Shown: positions 7,653 to 16,160, counted from the first letter of the stretch. The stretch is 29,093 nt of DNA from JBBSEZ01 sp038239195 (GCA_038239195.1 JBBSEZ010000068.1:1-29093), one strand, 5' to 3'. Notes: generated by a model not told the origin, from the letters alone. Made by a program: numbers and translations.

Positions 7653-8174
7653 ATGACCACCCCCAAGCGCATCCTCATCGTCGGGCCGGGCCGGGCGGGC
7701 AAGGACACGGCCTGCGAGTACCTGGCGAAGATAACGGAGTTGCGCTTCGCGGGCACGACCAGCCTTTACCTGGCGAAATACGTCGCGGCCCGACTTGGCG
7801 TCTCCGAGCAAGAGGCGTATCGCACCCGGCACCAGAACCGGAACTTCTGGCATCGGGTTGGCAACGAGGTCCGCAAGCAAGACCCCGGCCTCTTGATCCG
7901 CGAGTCCCTGAAACACGCCGAAATCGTCGGCGGAGTGCGCGCCCTTGCCGAGATCGTCGCCTGCCGGGACGAGCACCTCGTCGATCTCATCGTCTGGATC
8001 GACAACGACCGCGTCCCTCGCGGCTCGACGCTCACGTTCGGCGAACGCGAGTGCGACGTCATCGTGCCAAACCACTGGGGCCTGGAAGACTTCCACGGCC
8101 GGCTCCTCCGCCTGGCGCGCTTCGCCGGCCTGCCAATGAGGCCCGACGCGACGACGAAAGACGGCCAAGAATGA
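7653..8174 (+). CDS. P-loop nucleotide kinase-like protein
   Basis: A 173-residue cytoplasmic protein with a Walker A loop at residues 11-19 (GPGRAGKDT), a form seen in deoxynucleoside monophosphate kinase-like and adenylate kinase-like P-loop proteins of phages and bacteria. Following segments include a helix with RLGVSEQEAYRTRHQNR and a late strand LIVWIDNDR, which could be the LID and Walker B regions. The substrate is unknown. ATG 7653 follows GGAGAG. The gene sits alone between two copies of the same palindromic repeat, and its stop codon lies 12 bp inside the second copy, so its last four codons belong to the repeat. This suggests that insertion of the repeat replaced the original C-terminus. 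Confidence 0.75.
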   Translation: MTTPKRILIVGPGRAGKDTACEYLAKITELRFAGTTSLYLAKYVAARLGVSEQEAYRTRHQNRNFWHRVGNEVRKQDPGLLIRESLKHAEIVGGVRALAEIVACRDEHLVDLIVWIDNDRVPRGSTLTFGERECDVIVPNHWGLEDFHGRLLRLARFAGLPMRPDATTKDGQE

Positions 8175-8303
8175 TGAACAGAAGGCAACGAAGGGAACGA
8201 AGAAAGAAAGCAGAGGAAGGGGCCGCAGCAACGGCACGCTCTCTTCCCTTTCTTTCTTCGTTCCCTTCGTTGCCTTCTGTTCCAATTCTTATTCTTGGCC
8301 GTC
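8160..8303. repeat. Long near-perfect palindrome, repeat type A, copy 2
   Basis: Arms starting GACGGCCAAGAAT and its complement at the far end converge. After a small size difference (left arm 3-6 nt shorter), about 35 bp pair without mismatch, including ACAGAAGGCAACGAAGG, followed by polypurine sequence. The element contains the stop codon of the kinase gene on the left and ends at the stop codon of the ARPP-1 gene on the right, so it fills the whole convergent intergenic space. Confidence 0.85.
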
Positions 8304-9204
8304 AGACCGCCGCGATCAGGCTGGCGTGGACGACGGCCCCGCCGCTGGTCAGCGCCGAGGCGTGGCGGTCGCCGCTCAGCTCGGCCCGCAGTTCCTCCCC
8401 CGCCCCCGCCGCCTTGGTCGGTTGCCACGGCGCGCCTCGCAGGGCGGACACCACCTGTTCCACCTCGGCGCCCCCGGCGCGACCGACCAGCCCGGGCTCC
8501 AGAGCGTCCATGACCAGCCCGGTCAGCAGGCGGCCCCACACCTTGCAGCAGGTCGAGGGCTTGTCGAACAGATCGACCGAGACGACCTTGCCGCCGAGCG
8601 CCACGGCCAGGCCGGTCGCGCCCTCGACATACTTCAGCCGGTCCTGGAACTCGTCCAGGCGATGGCGGTGCGAGTCGTAGGTGTCGGCCATCGCCCCCGT
8701 CGAGGACTGCGAGCCCAGCGAAGCCATTTGCCGCCCCACTTCCCGCCAGACCTCGCCCTGATCGGAGCCGTGCCCCTGCCCCTCCTGGGCCGAGCGCGTC
8801 ACCGACTTCTTCAGCACGTGACGCAGCTTGGAAGAGGAGTAACTGCCACTCGAGCCGAACTGCCGGGAACGAAACCGCCAGCGGCCCTGCTCGACGCAAC
8901 TGACCGGGATCGCGGTCCGCCCCTGGGCGACCAGGACCGACGTGTTCAGCACCCGGTTCTGCTTGGCCCCGCGCAGTTCCTCGCCTTCGAGGAAGAGCAC
9001 CAGCCCCTCGGCCCGATTCTCGACCATCAAGTCGGGCACGGACCCCGCCTCGCTGACCTCCTCGACCGTCACGGACCCACTGGCGATGGCCTCGTCGGCG
9101 AGAAGGTAATCGGCGACGCCGGCGGGACCGGCAAAGAGAGGGAAAACGGTCAGGGCCTCGTGGCCAAGCGGGTCGCCGACGCGGACTTCGGGGAACGCGA
9201 GCAT
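8302..9204 (-). CDS. ARPP-1 (DUF6569) domain protein
   Basis: A 300-residue protein that fits the ARPP-1 domain family (ADP-ribosylglycohydrolase and rhodanese-phosphatase-superfamily-associated). Diagnostic stretches are the N-terminal VGDPLGHEALTVFPLF, then SVPDLMVENRAE, EGEELRGAKQNRVLN and IPVSCVEQGRW; the C-terminal half is more variable. The biochemical role is not established. The family name reflects its occurrence near NAD/ADP-ribose-linked enzymes, and none is adjacent here, although kptA (an NAD+-using enzyme) is 8 kb away. ATG 9204 follows AAAGGAAG; the frame continues to a GTG at 9252 with no good ribosome binding site. The gene converges on the kinase gene, with only the palindrome between them. 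Confidence 0.8.
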   Translation of the reverse strand: MLAFPEVRVGDPLGHEALTVFPLFAGPAGVADYLLADEAIASGSVTVEEVSEAGSVPDLMVENRAEGLVLFLEGEELRGAKQNRVLNTSVLVAQGRTAIPVSCVEQGRWRFRSRQFGSSGSYSSSKLRHVLKKSVTRSAQEGQGHGSDQGEVWREVGRQMASLGSQSSTGAMADTYDSHRHRLDEFQDRLKYVEGATGLAVALGGKVVSVDLFDKPSTCCKVWGRLLTGLVMDALEPGLVGRAGGAEVEQVVSALRGAPWQPTKAAGAGEELRAELSGDRHASALTSGGAVVHASLIAAV

Positions 9205-9331
9205 GGGGGGCTTCCTTTCTGCGTGCGCAAGGGCTCTTTCGTGGAGGGGCACAACAAGATACGTCCTCGGTCGGGAGTATTTTCACGCTTCGGCGGGACA
9301 ATCGCGCTGGCGATGATGCCGAGCGCAGGAG

Positions 9332-9559
9332 TTAAGGTGGCCGGCCGACGCGAAAGGGGGCCGCTTCGGGATCAGCAGGCGGATGCGAAGGCGGGGTGAG
9401 GGCCGGAGATCGCCTTCTCAACAGGTAAGCAATCAACCCCGTGAGACCACTCCCAAGCAGCGCCTCGAGGACGCAGCCAACGATCATCCACCGGCGCCGC
9501 GCCTTCTCCTCCGCCCATGCACTGTGCCGGCCGATCGTCGGGTCGATCGTGCTGGTCAT
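9332..9559 (-). CDS. Small predicted single-span membrane protein
   Basis: A 75-residue reading frame with a hydrophobic stretch (MIVGCVLEALLGSGLTGLIAYLL, about residues 25-46) flanked by positive residues (KARRR before, RRR after) and a Pro-rich tail. I know of no family. GGGGAGG about 9 nt before ATG 9559 supports translation; an upstream start at 9592 would add 11 residues. It sits 127 bp upstream of the ARPP-1 gene on the same strand, so the two could be co-transcribed. Low-complexity termini and the lack of a recognised family keep confidence moderate. Confidence 0.5.
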   Translation of the reverse strand: MTSTIDPTIGRHSAWAEEKARRRWMIVGCVLEALLGSGLTGLIAYLLRRRSPALTPPSHPPADPEAAPFRVGRPP

Positions 9560-9592
9560 CGTCGATGCCTCCCCTAGTAGTTCTCGCTCCAT

Positions 9593-10243
9593 CCCATTCT
9601 ACCGTGCCTGCCGTGCCAGATGCCCTTCTTGTCCGCTTTCTTCTCTCGTCCTCTCCGCGTGTTCTCTGTGTCCTCCCTTCTTCTGGGCTCATCCCGCTCC
9701 TGCTCTTTGCGCCCGCCCCCAACTCGTCTGTACATCTTCGCGAATGTGAGTTACAGTTGAAGTATTGGTGCAGTTCCCGACATAAGGCCTGTCAGGGAAT
9801 GACGATTGGCCGCGTGTCGCGCAAGGGAACTGCCCTAGCTTCCGCCGAGGAAACCGAGCCCCGGGACGTCCAGGGATGGAAACGCGATTGGGCTTTGGCA
9901 CAGTAGATTGTTGCACCCAGCACCAACCTCTTCCGCCGCGCCAAGCTCGCCTGCCTCTCCTCTCGCAGGACGTTCCCCGTTCTCGCTCGCCCCCCGTTTG
10001 ACCTCTCCATGGGGCCTCGCTCTCCGCGCCGCCCTGACCGTGCGCCGCTGCGCGCACGGCCAAGCTCCTGCTCGCTTACGAGGTAGAAACCTGTGTCTCA
10101 TACCGGACGAACGAATGATGAGATACGCCCAATAGAGATCGGATGACTGGCGAACGTCCCCGCCCCTCCTCTCCCGTTCGGCATTCGTCCGCCGCTCTCG
10201 TCATTCCGCGCGTTCCTCAACCCTCCAACCCGGAGGCGCGGTC
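9593..10243. other. Gene-free stretch of about 650 bp
   Basis: No frame here has a convincing start, domain or codon pattern. On the minus strand 9600-9690 is a purine-rich tract rich in GGACACAGAG/GAGAGGACGAG-like units, reminiscent of the purine arms of the type A palindromes. A weak promoter-like pair (TTGAAG near 9757, ACATAA 17 bp later) faces right but lies almost 500 bp before the next gene. I see no terminator with a T-run. Confidence 0.5.
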
Positions 10244-12121
10244 ATGAAGTCCCCCCGTCCTTTCCTGTCTTCCTCCCTTCTGCTGGTAGCGGGCCTGGCC
10301 TGCTATCTGCCCCATCCCACGCCGGCCGCCGCGGCGCCCAAACCCGGATCGTACTGGCGCGTCGATGACGTGCGCCGGGGCATGAAGGGCGAGGGGCGCA
10401 CGGTGATGAAAGGCACCAAGGTCGAGGTCTTTCAGGTCGAGGTGCTCGGCACGCTCAAGAACACCAGCCCCGGCCGCGATTTGATCCTGGCCCGCCTTTC
10501 CGGCCTGGGATTGGAAAAGACCGGCGTCATTGCTGGAATGAGCGGGAGCCCCGTCACCATCGACGGGAAGCTCGTCGGCGCCGTCGCCTACGCCTGGGCG
10601 TTCGGCAAGGAGCCGATCGCCGGCATCACGCCGTTCTGTCAGATGCACAGTTTCGTCGAGGCCTACGAGCGCCGCGATCTGGCGGCCCAGACCAAGCCGG
10701 TTCGCGTCGGGCTGAGCGATCCCGTCAAGGTCGGCGGCAAGGAGTTCGACGCCGTCACTGTCGCCCAGGGCTTCGACGACGTGACGCCCCGGGCGAGCGA
10801 TGGCCTGTGGATGGTGCCGCTGCGCACCCCGCTCGCGGCCACGGGCTTCACCCCCCACAGCCTCAAGCTGCTCAGCCGAAAAACCAGCGCGTTTGGCCTG
10901 CTGCCCATGCAGGGCGGCGGGGCCAGCGCCAAGATCGCCGAGGAGGAGAAGAACACGCCCCTGGAGCCGGGCGGTGCGCTGTCCGTCAGCCTCATCAGCG
11001 GGGACTTCGATCTGTCGGGGATCGGGACCGTCACCCACATCGAGGGCAATCGCGTCTACGGCTGGGGCCATCCGTTCATGAGCCTCGGCGCCTGCGAGCT
11101 CCCGCTCATGACGGGCTACGTCCACGCCATCTACCCGCGCCAGACGGTGAGCTTCAAGATGGGCTCGCCGCTGCGGACGGTGGGCGTCATCAACGCCGAC
11201 GTCAGCACCTGCATCGCCGGCTGGTTGGGCCGCAAGCCCGACCTGCTTCCCATGCAAATGAAGGTGGCGCTGGGCAAGGGCCCCGGCAAGACGTTCAACG
11301 TCCAGATGGTTCGGCAGCGCTCGCTGCTGCCGACGCTGGCGTTTACCGCCCTCACCAACTCCATCGACATGGAAGGCGAGTTGCCCGACGAGTTGACGGC
11401 GCACTTCACCGCCCGCATCGAATTGGAAGAGGGCGCCCCCATCGTCATCAAGGACACGTTCTCCGGCTTCAGCGGCGGGCGCGCTCCCCATGCCCTCTTC
11501 GCCCCGGTGGCCAACATCGTCAGCCAGCTTACCAGCAACCCCTACAAGTCGCTGCGCATCAAGCGCATCGAGTGCGAGACGCAAATCCTCCCCGGTCGGG
11601 TCAGCGCCGAGATCGAGGCCGTCGAGTTGGGCTCGGCCAGTTACGCCCCCGGCGAGACGCTCAAGGCCAGCGTCTTCCTGCGCCCTTACAAGGGATTGCG
11701 CCAGCGCGTCAACGTCTCGCTCGAGCTCCCCGCCGACCTGCCCGAGGGGAGCTATCACGCCACCCTCACCGACGAGGTCAATAGCGCCCGCATGACGATC
11801 CGGGGGAGCCCGAACCTCTTCAACCCGACGTCCGTGGAGCACGTGGTCGAGGCGCTCAAGTTACAGACCGCGGCCAAGCGAACCAATCTGGTGCTGCGCG
11901 TTTCGACGGGGCCCAACGGGGTGGCATCCAATGGGAAGTCGCTCCCCAATTTGCCGGGCAGCATGGTCCACATCCTTTCCAACGGCCGGCGCACCGGCGC
12001 GCAGACGATGAGCGCCGCCGTCGTGGCGAAACAATCGACCGATTGGGTCGTGCAAGGGCAGGACTCGGTGCGCTTTACCGTGACGAAGACCAGGAAGGTC
12101 ACCCGCGACGAGGAATGGTGA
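10244..12121 (+). CDS. Secreted SpoIVB-type (S55) peptidase domain protein
   Basis: A 625-residue protein with a signal peptide (residues 1-30, hydrophobic core FLSSSLLLVAGLACYL, then AAAA). The region to about residue 300 matches the S55 domain of the sporulation protease SpoIVB: GMSGSPVTIDGKLVGAVAY at residues 98-116 holds the probable nucleophile Ser100, and GWGHPFMSLG holds His276. The two residues occur in the order Ser then His, the reverse of SpoIVB. The C-terminal 300 residues are beta-rich and unassigned. Proteins of this type occur in non-sporulating planctomycetes and acidobacteria; the substrate is unknown. ATG 10244 follows GGAGG at 9 nt. The propeller-like secreted protein follows after 58 bp, so the two probably form an operon acting in the periplasm. 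Confidence 0.83.
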   Translation: MKSPRPFLSSSLLLVAGLACYLPHPTPAAAAPKPGSYWRVDDVRRGMKGEGRTVMKGTKVEVFQVEVLGTLKNTSPGRDLILARLSGLGLEKTGVIAGMSGSPVTIDGKLVGAVAYAWAFGKEPIAGITPFCQMHSFVEAYERRDLAAQTKPVRVGLSDPVKVGGKEFDAVTVAQGFDDVTPRASDGLWMVPLRTPLAATGFTPHSLKLLSRKTSAFGLLPMQGGGASAKIAEEEKNTPLEPGGALSVSLISGDFDLSGIGTVTHIEGNRVYGWGHPFMSLGACELPLMTGYVHAIYPRQTVSFKMGSPLRTVGVINADVSTCIAGWLGRKPDLLPMQMKVALGKGPGKTFNVQMVRQRSLLPTLAFTALTNSIDMEGELPDELTAHFTARIELEEGAPIVIKDTFSGFSGGRAPHALFAPVANIVSQLTSNPYKSLRIKRIECETQILPGRVSAEIEAVELGSASYAPGETLKASVFLRPYKGLRQRVNVSLELPADLPEGSYHATLTDEVNSARMTIRGSPNLFNPTSVEHVVEALKLQTAAKRTNLVLRVSTGPNGVASNGKSLPNLPGSMVHILSNGRRTGAQTMSAAVVAKQSTDWVVQGQDSVRFTVTKTRKVTRDEEW

Positions 12122-12179
12122 ACCCCGCCGTGGACCGCGTTGGACAGGGCCCGCATTCACGACCCCTCCGGGAGCGATC

Positions 12180-14837
12180 ATGTTCCGAACGATTCCGACG
12201 TCCGCCCTGGCGCTCGCCCTCCTCTGTGTGCAGACACAGCAGGGAGAGGCGGCCAAGGTCAAGACCTGGCACCATCACAAGCCGGCCGATCACGAGAACG
12301 CCAAGTTTCAGCGCGCGGTGGTGAGCAACGCCGGCACCTTACAGCTACAGCGCCAGCTCAATCCCCTCGCCTCGCTGGGCGCCACCCACGTCTGGGCCCT
12401 CGTCGAGGACAAGGGCGGCAACCTGTACGCCGGCACCGGCGACGAGGGCAAGGTCTACAAGGTGTCGCCCGACGGCAAGGCGACCATCGCCTATGCCAGC
12501 GAGCAGAGCCAGGTGCTCAGCCTGGCCGCCGCAGCCGATGGCTCGGTGTACGCCGGCACGGGCCCCGTCGCCCAGGTGGTGCAGATCGGCCCCACTGGCC
12601 GGACGAAGGTGCTGGCCAACCTCGAAGAATCGTACGTGTGGAGCCTGGCGATCGACCCCAAGACGCAGGCCGTTTACGCCGCCACGGGGCCGAAGGGCAA
12701 GATCTACCGCGTGGCCCCCGACGGCAAGGCGCGCGTGTTCTACGACACGAAGCAGGACCACGTACTTTGCCTCGCCGTCGGCGCCGACGGCACCGTTTAC
12801 GCGGGCACCGACAAGACGGGCCGCGTCTACCGCATCGACGCCCGCGGCAAGGGCTTCGTGATGTACCAGGCGCCGCAGGCCGAGGTGCGCACGCTGACGT
12901 TGACGCCGGAGGCGCTCTACGTCGGCACGGCGGGCACGAAGCGCAAGGGCGGGAGCAGCGCCTCGCGCGGTGGGGCGGGCTTCTCGACGGCGGCGCTGCG
13001 TCGGCCAACGGGCACGCGCGCCAGCACCGAAGCGAAGGTGGCCTCGAAGAAGGGCGAGAAGGGCGAGAAGACCAAGCATTCGGAGGGCGAGCCGGCCCCT
13101 GCGCCTTCCGCACCTTCCAGCGGGGAAAACTCGGTCTATCGCATCGCCCTCGACGGCCCGGTGCGCGAGGTGTTCCGCGAGAAGGCCCTGGTGATGAGCC
13201 TGCTGCGCCAGGGCGGCAAGCTCTTCGCCGGCACCGGCACGGAGGGCCAGCTCTTCGAGGTCAACGAATCGACCCGCGAGCGCAGCGAGATCGCCCGTCT
13301 CGATCACGGGCAAGTGCTGAGCCTCCTCCGTCGGCAGGACGGCTCGATCGTCGTCGGCACCGGCGACCCCGGCAAGCTCTACCTCCTCAAGGACCAGTAC
13401 GCCGCGAAAGGCACCATCGCGTCCGAGGTGCTAGACGCCGGGCTCATCAGCAAGTGGGGCTCGCTGCGCTGGCGGGCGGCCACGCCGGCGCGGACGAGCG
13501 TCAGCGTTTCGGTGCGGAGCGGCAACGTCGCCGAGCCCGACGAGACGTGGAGCGATTGGTCGGCCGAGGAGACGGACGGCGAGACGGCCACCATCACCGC
13601 GCCCACGGCCCGCTTCCTCCAGTATCGCGTCACGCTGGCGACGGAAGACGCCAAGGCCACGCCGGCCCTGAAGGCGCTGACGCTGCGCTACGCGACCACC
13701 AACCAGGCGCCGGAGGTGACGAAGGTCGTGGTGCCCGACCTCAACGCCGTCAACCTCGACAGTCCGAAGAAGCTCAAGTTCAAGTGGTCCGCGACCGACG
13801 CCAACGAGGACGAACTGACCTACAGCCTCTACGTCCGCAAGGACGGCTGGGATAGCTGGGTGCTGCTCGAGGAAGACCTCGACAAGACCGACCACGAGTG
13901 GGACGCCACCACGACGCCGTCGGGGACCTACCGACTCAAGGTCGTGGCCAGCGACAGCAAGGACAACGCCGAGGGCGAAGCGCTGACCGGCGAGCGCATC
14001 AGCGCCCCCTTTGTGGTGTGCCACGAGGCGCCGACCGTCGTCGTCAAGACGGCCGGGCTGGAGGGGGGACGCATGGTGATCGTGGGGAACGCGCGGTCGC
14101 CGTTGGTGCGATTGACGGCGGCGTCGTTCGCGGTCAACGGGAAGAAGTGGACCAACGTCTTCCCGACGGACGGGCTGTTCGACAGCAAGAGCGAGACGTT
14201 CCGGTTCAAGACGGAGGCGCTGAAGCCGGGGGCGTACGTGGTGGTGCTCAAGGTGAGCGACGCGGCGGGGAACACGGGGACTGCGGACGTGGTGTTCACG
14301 GTGCCGATGGTCGCGGCTGTGAACGCGGGGCCTCAGGAGGAGGCGCTGGTCGCCGCGGTGGTGCAAGAAGTGCTGGGCAAAGTTCGGTCGCGGCTGGCGA
14401 GCTTCTGGAACGCCCAAATCGCCGCGTGGGCCGTCCAAACGCCGGTTCAGATGATAGCGACGTGGGAGAACACGGTCTCTTGGGCGCCCGATCCCACTCG
14501 CGGCGGAACCTCGATGCCAGGGCTAAGTGGCCGGCTCTACCTGTTTGGGCAGGAGGTCGGCTTCCCGACGGCGGGCGACGGCAAGATCTCGGTGCTGCTG
14601 TCCGAGGAAACGAATGGGGCGGTGGTGCAGAAGGAAGTGTGGAACATCGATGCGGCCACCCTGAAGACGTGGCTGCGACGCGACAAGATCGGCTGGGGCT
14701 ACACGATGTTCCTGCCGTGGACCACCTACCGGCCTGAGATCACCAAGGTCCGGCTGAAGGTCTTCTACACCCCCGCGCAGGGCACACCGCTGCACCACGA
14801 GGCGGCTTTCACGCTGACGCCAAATCCGGGGCGTTGA
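12180..14837 (+). CDS. Large secreted propeller-like protein with extra C-terminal domain
   Basis: An 885-residue protein with an N-terminal signal peptide (residues 1-24). Residues 65-420 contain at least six units of the kind VYAGTG...GKVYRV..DGKA, with the repeated core YAGTG/YRI, typical of seven-bladed or similar beta-propellers. A low-complexity Ser/Lys-rich insert (about 258-310) interrupts the blades. Next come a beta-rich region with VRSGN...WSDWSAE (about 430-500) and an Ig/FN3-like segment (TNQAPEVTKVVVPD onward). The last 180 residues, from about 705, contain WAVQTPVQMIATWENT and GWGYTMFLPWTTY, a segment I associate with separate planctomycete proteins, so this looks like a fusion. 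Start ATG 12180 is 58 bp after the S55 gene; the operon ends at the terminator after position 14876. Confidence 0.8.
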   Translation: MFRTIPTSALALALLCVQTQQGEAAKVKTWHHHKPADHENAKFQRAVVSNAGTLQLQRQLNPLASLGATHVWALVEDKGGNLYAGTGDEGKVYKVSPDGKATIAYASEQSQVLSLAAAADGSVYAGTGPVAQVVQIGPTGRTKVLANLEESYVWSLAIDPKTQAVYAATGPKGKIYRVAPDGKARVFYDTKQDHVLCLAVGADGTVYAGTDKTGRVYRIDARGKGFVMYQAPQAEVRTLTLTPEALYVGTAGTKRKGGSSASRGGAGFSTAALRRPTGTRASTEAKVASKKGEKGEKTKHSEGEPAPAPSAPSSGENSVYRIALDGPVREVFREKALVMSLLRQGGKLFAGTGTEGQLFEVNESTRERSEIARLDHGQVLSLLRRQDGSIVVGTGDPGKLYLLKDQYAAKGTIASEVLDAGLISKWGSLRWRAATPARTSVSVSVRSGNVAEPDETWSDWSAEETDGETATITAPTARFLQYRVTLATEDAKATPALKALTLRYATTNQAPEVTKVVVPDLNAVNLDSPKKLKFKWSATDANEDELTYSLYVRKDGWDSWVLLEEDLDKTDHEWDATTTPSGTYRLKVVASDSKDNAEGEALTGERISAPFVVCHEAPTVVVKTAGLEGGRMVIVGNARSPLVRLTAASFAVNGKKWTNVFPTDGLFDSKSETFRFKTEALKPGAYVVVLKVSDAAGNTGTADVVFTVPMVAAVNAGPQEEALVAAVVQEVLGKVRSRLASFWNAQIAAWAVQTPVQMIATWENTVSWAPDPTRGGTSMPGLSGRLYLFGQEVGFPTAGDGKISVLLSEETNGAVVQKEVWNIDAATLKTWLRRDKIGWGYTMFLPWTTYRPEITKVRLKVFYTPAQGTPLHHEAAFTLTPNPGR

Positions 14838-14875
14838 CGTCGGCGGAGGGCCCGGAGGATTCACGTCCGCGAACG

Positions 14876-14917
14876 AGAGGCGCGTCGAGGGCAGAGCCCA
14901 TCGCCGCGCCTCTTTTT
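14876..14917 (+). terminator. Rho-independent terminator after the S55/propeller operon
   Basis: A perfect 9-bp stem, AGAGGCGCG (14876-14884) with CGCGCCTCT (14905-14913), closes a 20-nt loop that itself contains a GGGC/GCCC mini-hairpin, and runs directly into TTTTT. It starts 38 bp after the stop codon of the propeller gene. Confidence 0.85.
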
Positions 14918-14959
14918 GTCAATTGACACGCGCCGACCAGGTTCTCATGCCCTCCCCTA

Positions 14960-15086
14960 TGGAGTGCGGCAATTTATCATCGCTTTCTTTCGCCTTTCCG
15001 CCGACTCACCCCACAAAGGGCGACGCCGCGCCGGGGGGCCTTCGCCTCGAAGGCAAAAGACAGCGCCGATAAATCGCCGCACTCCA
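14960..15086. repeat. Long imperfect palindrome, repeat type B
   Basis: The left arm from 14960 (TGGAGTGCGGC, then ATTTATC) pairs with the right arm ending at 15086. About 11 bp at the ends are perfect, and pairing continues through ATTTATC, CGCT and TCTTT with single mismatches for about 35 bp. The centre is GC-rich and less well paired. Both strands are open across it but encode only low-complexity peptides, typical of a repeat and not of a gene. It is unlike type A. Confidence 0.8.
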
Positions 15087-15224
15087 AGACGGTTCGCGGA
15101 GCGCACTCCGTCTCCCCTCTTCTGAGGGAGGACGGGGCAACGGACCGAAAAGCGCAAGCCTTCGGCCCCTCGGACGAATAACTTGTTTGAAGAGAACGAG
15201 TTCGTCGCCCGAGGGAGTTGGACC

Positions 15225-16055
15225 ATGTCCGAGCCGTTGACCGTCGGCGTTCTGGTGGGCCTGGCAGCCCTGACCGTCCTGGCGCTGTCGGGCATTCGCG
15301 TCGCCCAGGAGTACGAGCGGGCCATCGTCTTCCGCCTGGGTCGCTACAACTCGATCCGCGGGCCGGGGCTCTACTACCTGCTCCCGATCTTCGAGTGGCA
15401 GCGCAAGGTGGACATGCGTACGGTGACGGTGAACGTCGAGCCGCAGGAGACGATCACCAAGGACAGCGTCACGATCAAGGTCAACGCCGTGCTGTGGTAT
15501 CGCGTGACCGAGCCGGCCAAGGCGGTGTTGGAGGTCGTGGACTTCGCCTCGGCCGTCTACCAGGTGGCGCTGACCAGCCTGCGCAACATCATCGGGCAGC
15601 ACCTGCTCGACGAGGTGCTCAAGGACCGCGACAAGATCAACACGGAACTACGGGCCATCGTCGATAAGGACACCGACCCGTGGGGCGTGATGGTCGAGAT
15701 GGTGGAGATGAAGGACGTCGAGATCCCGACGACGATGCAGCGGGCGATGGCCCGCGAGGCGGAGGCGTTCCGCGAGAAGCGGGCCCGCATCATCAAGGCC
15801 GAGGCCGAACTGGAAGCCTCGGTCAAGCTGGCGGGCGCGGCCCAGATCATCACGGAAAACCCGATGGCCCTGGAACTGCGCCGCATGCAGATGATCCAGG
15901 AAGTCGGCGCCGAGCAGAACAGCACGACCATCATCATGATGCCGTCGGAGTTCGTGACGATCGCCAAGGGGCTCGGCGAGAAGCTCACCGCGCCGGCGCC
16001 GCGTGCCGAGCCTGCCCCGAATGGGACGAAGCTCGACACAACCCCTCTCGTTTAG
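15225..16055 (+). CDS. Slipin (stomatin/prohibitin-like SPFH protein)
   Basis: A 276-residue membrane protein of the SPFH/band 7 superfamily. Residues 6-24 form one hydrophobic anchor; the band 7 domain follows, with QEYERAIVFRLGRY, RGPGLYYLLPIFEWQRKVDMR, and a long helical part ending AREAEAFREKRARIIKAEAE, the usual slipin signature. Slipins form oligomers at the membrane and are often paired with an NfeD partner, which is not next to this gene. The C-terminal 20 residues are Ala/Pro-rich and variable. ATG 15225 follows GAGGGAG. The gene stands alone between palindrome B and a hairpin region shared with the opposing leucine operon. Confidence 0.92.
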   Translation: MSEPLTVGVLVGLAALTVLALSGIRVAQEYERAIVFRLGRYNSIRGPGLYYLLPIFEWQRKVDMRTVTVNVEPQETITKDSVTIKVNAVLWYRVTEPAKAVLEVVDFASAVYQVALTSLRNIIGQHLLDEVLKDRDKINTELRAIVDKDTDPWGVMVEMVEMKDVEIPTTMQRAMAREAEAFREKRARIIKAEAELEASVKLAGAAQIITENPMALELRRMQMIQEVGAEQNSTTIIMMPSEFVTIAKGLGEKLTAPAPRAEPAPNGTKLDTTPLV

Positions 16056-16057
16056 CT

Positions 16058-16074
16058 GCGGTTCGCAGAACCGC
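16058..16074 (+). other. Short perfect hairpin at the slipin stop codon
   Basis: GCGGTTC (16058-16064) and GAACCGC (16068-16074) form a 7-bp stem with a 3-nt loop beginning 3 bp after the slipin stop. There is no T-run, so it may protect the mRNA 3' end or act with the stronger hairpin that follows. Confidence 0.55.
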
Positions 16075-16080
16075 GCTTCG

Positions 16081-16120
16081 GTGTGCCCCTGACGATCCCC
16101 GTCAGGGGCACGCTTCGTTT
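16081..16120 (+). terminator. Strong hairpin, probable slipin terminator
   Basis: A perfect 12-bp stem, GTGCCCCTGACG (16083-16094) with CGTCAGGGGCAC (16100-16111), has a 5-nt loop and is followed by a modest T-rich stretch (TTCGTTTT). It lies between convergent genes and could also stop the minus-strand transcript, though that side lacks a T-run. Confidence 0.7.
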
Positions 16121-16160
16121 TGCAGGAGCGTCTGGCAGCGTTGCTTGTCCTCTTCGGCGC

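Noticed and set aside
9757..9785. Promoter-like TTGAAG-17-ACATAA
   Set aside because: Weak match, and there is no gene within almost 500 bp in that direction.
14916..15125. Small plus-strand open frame across palindrome B
   Set aside because: The peptide is simply the translation of the inverted repeat, with no ribosome binding site.
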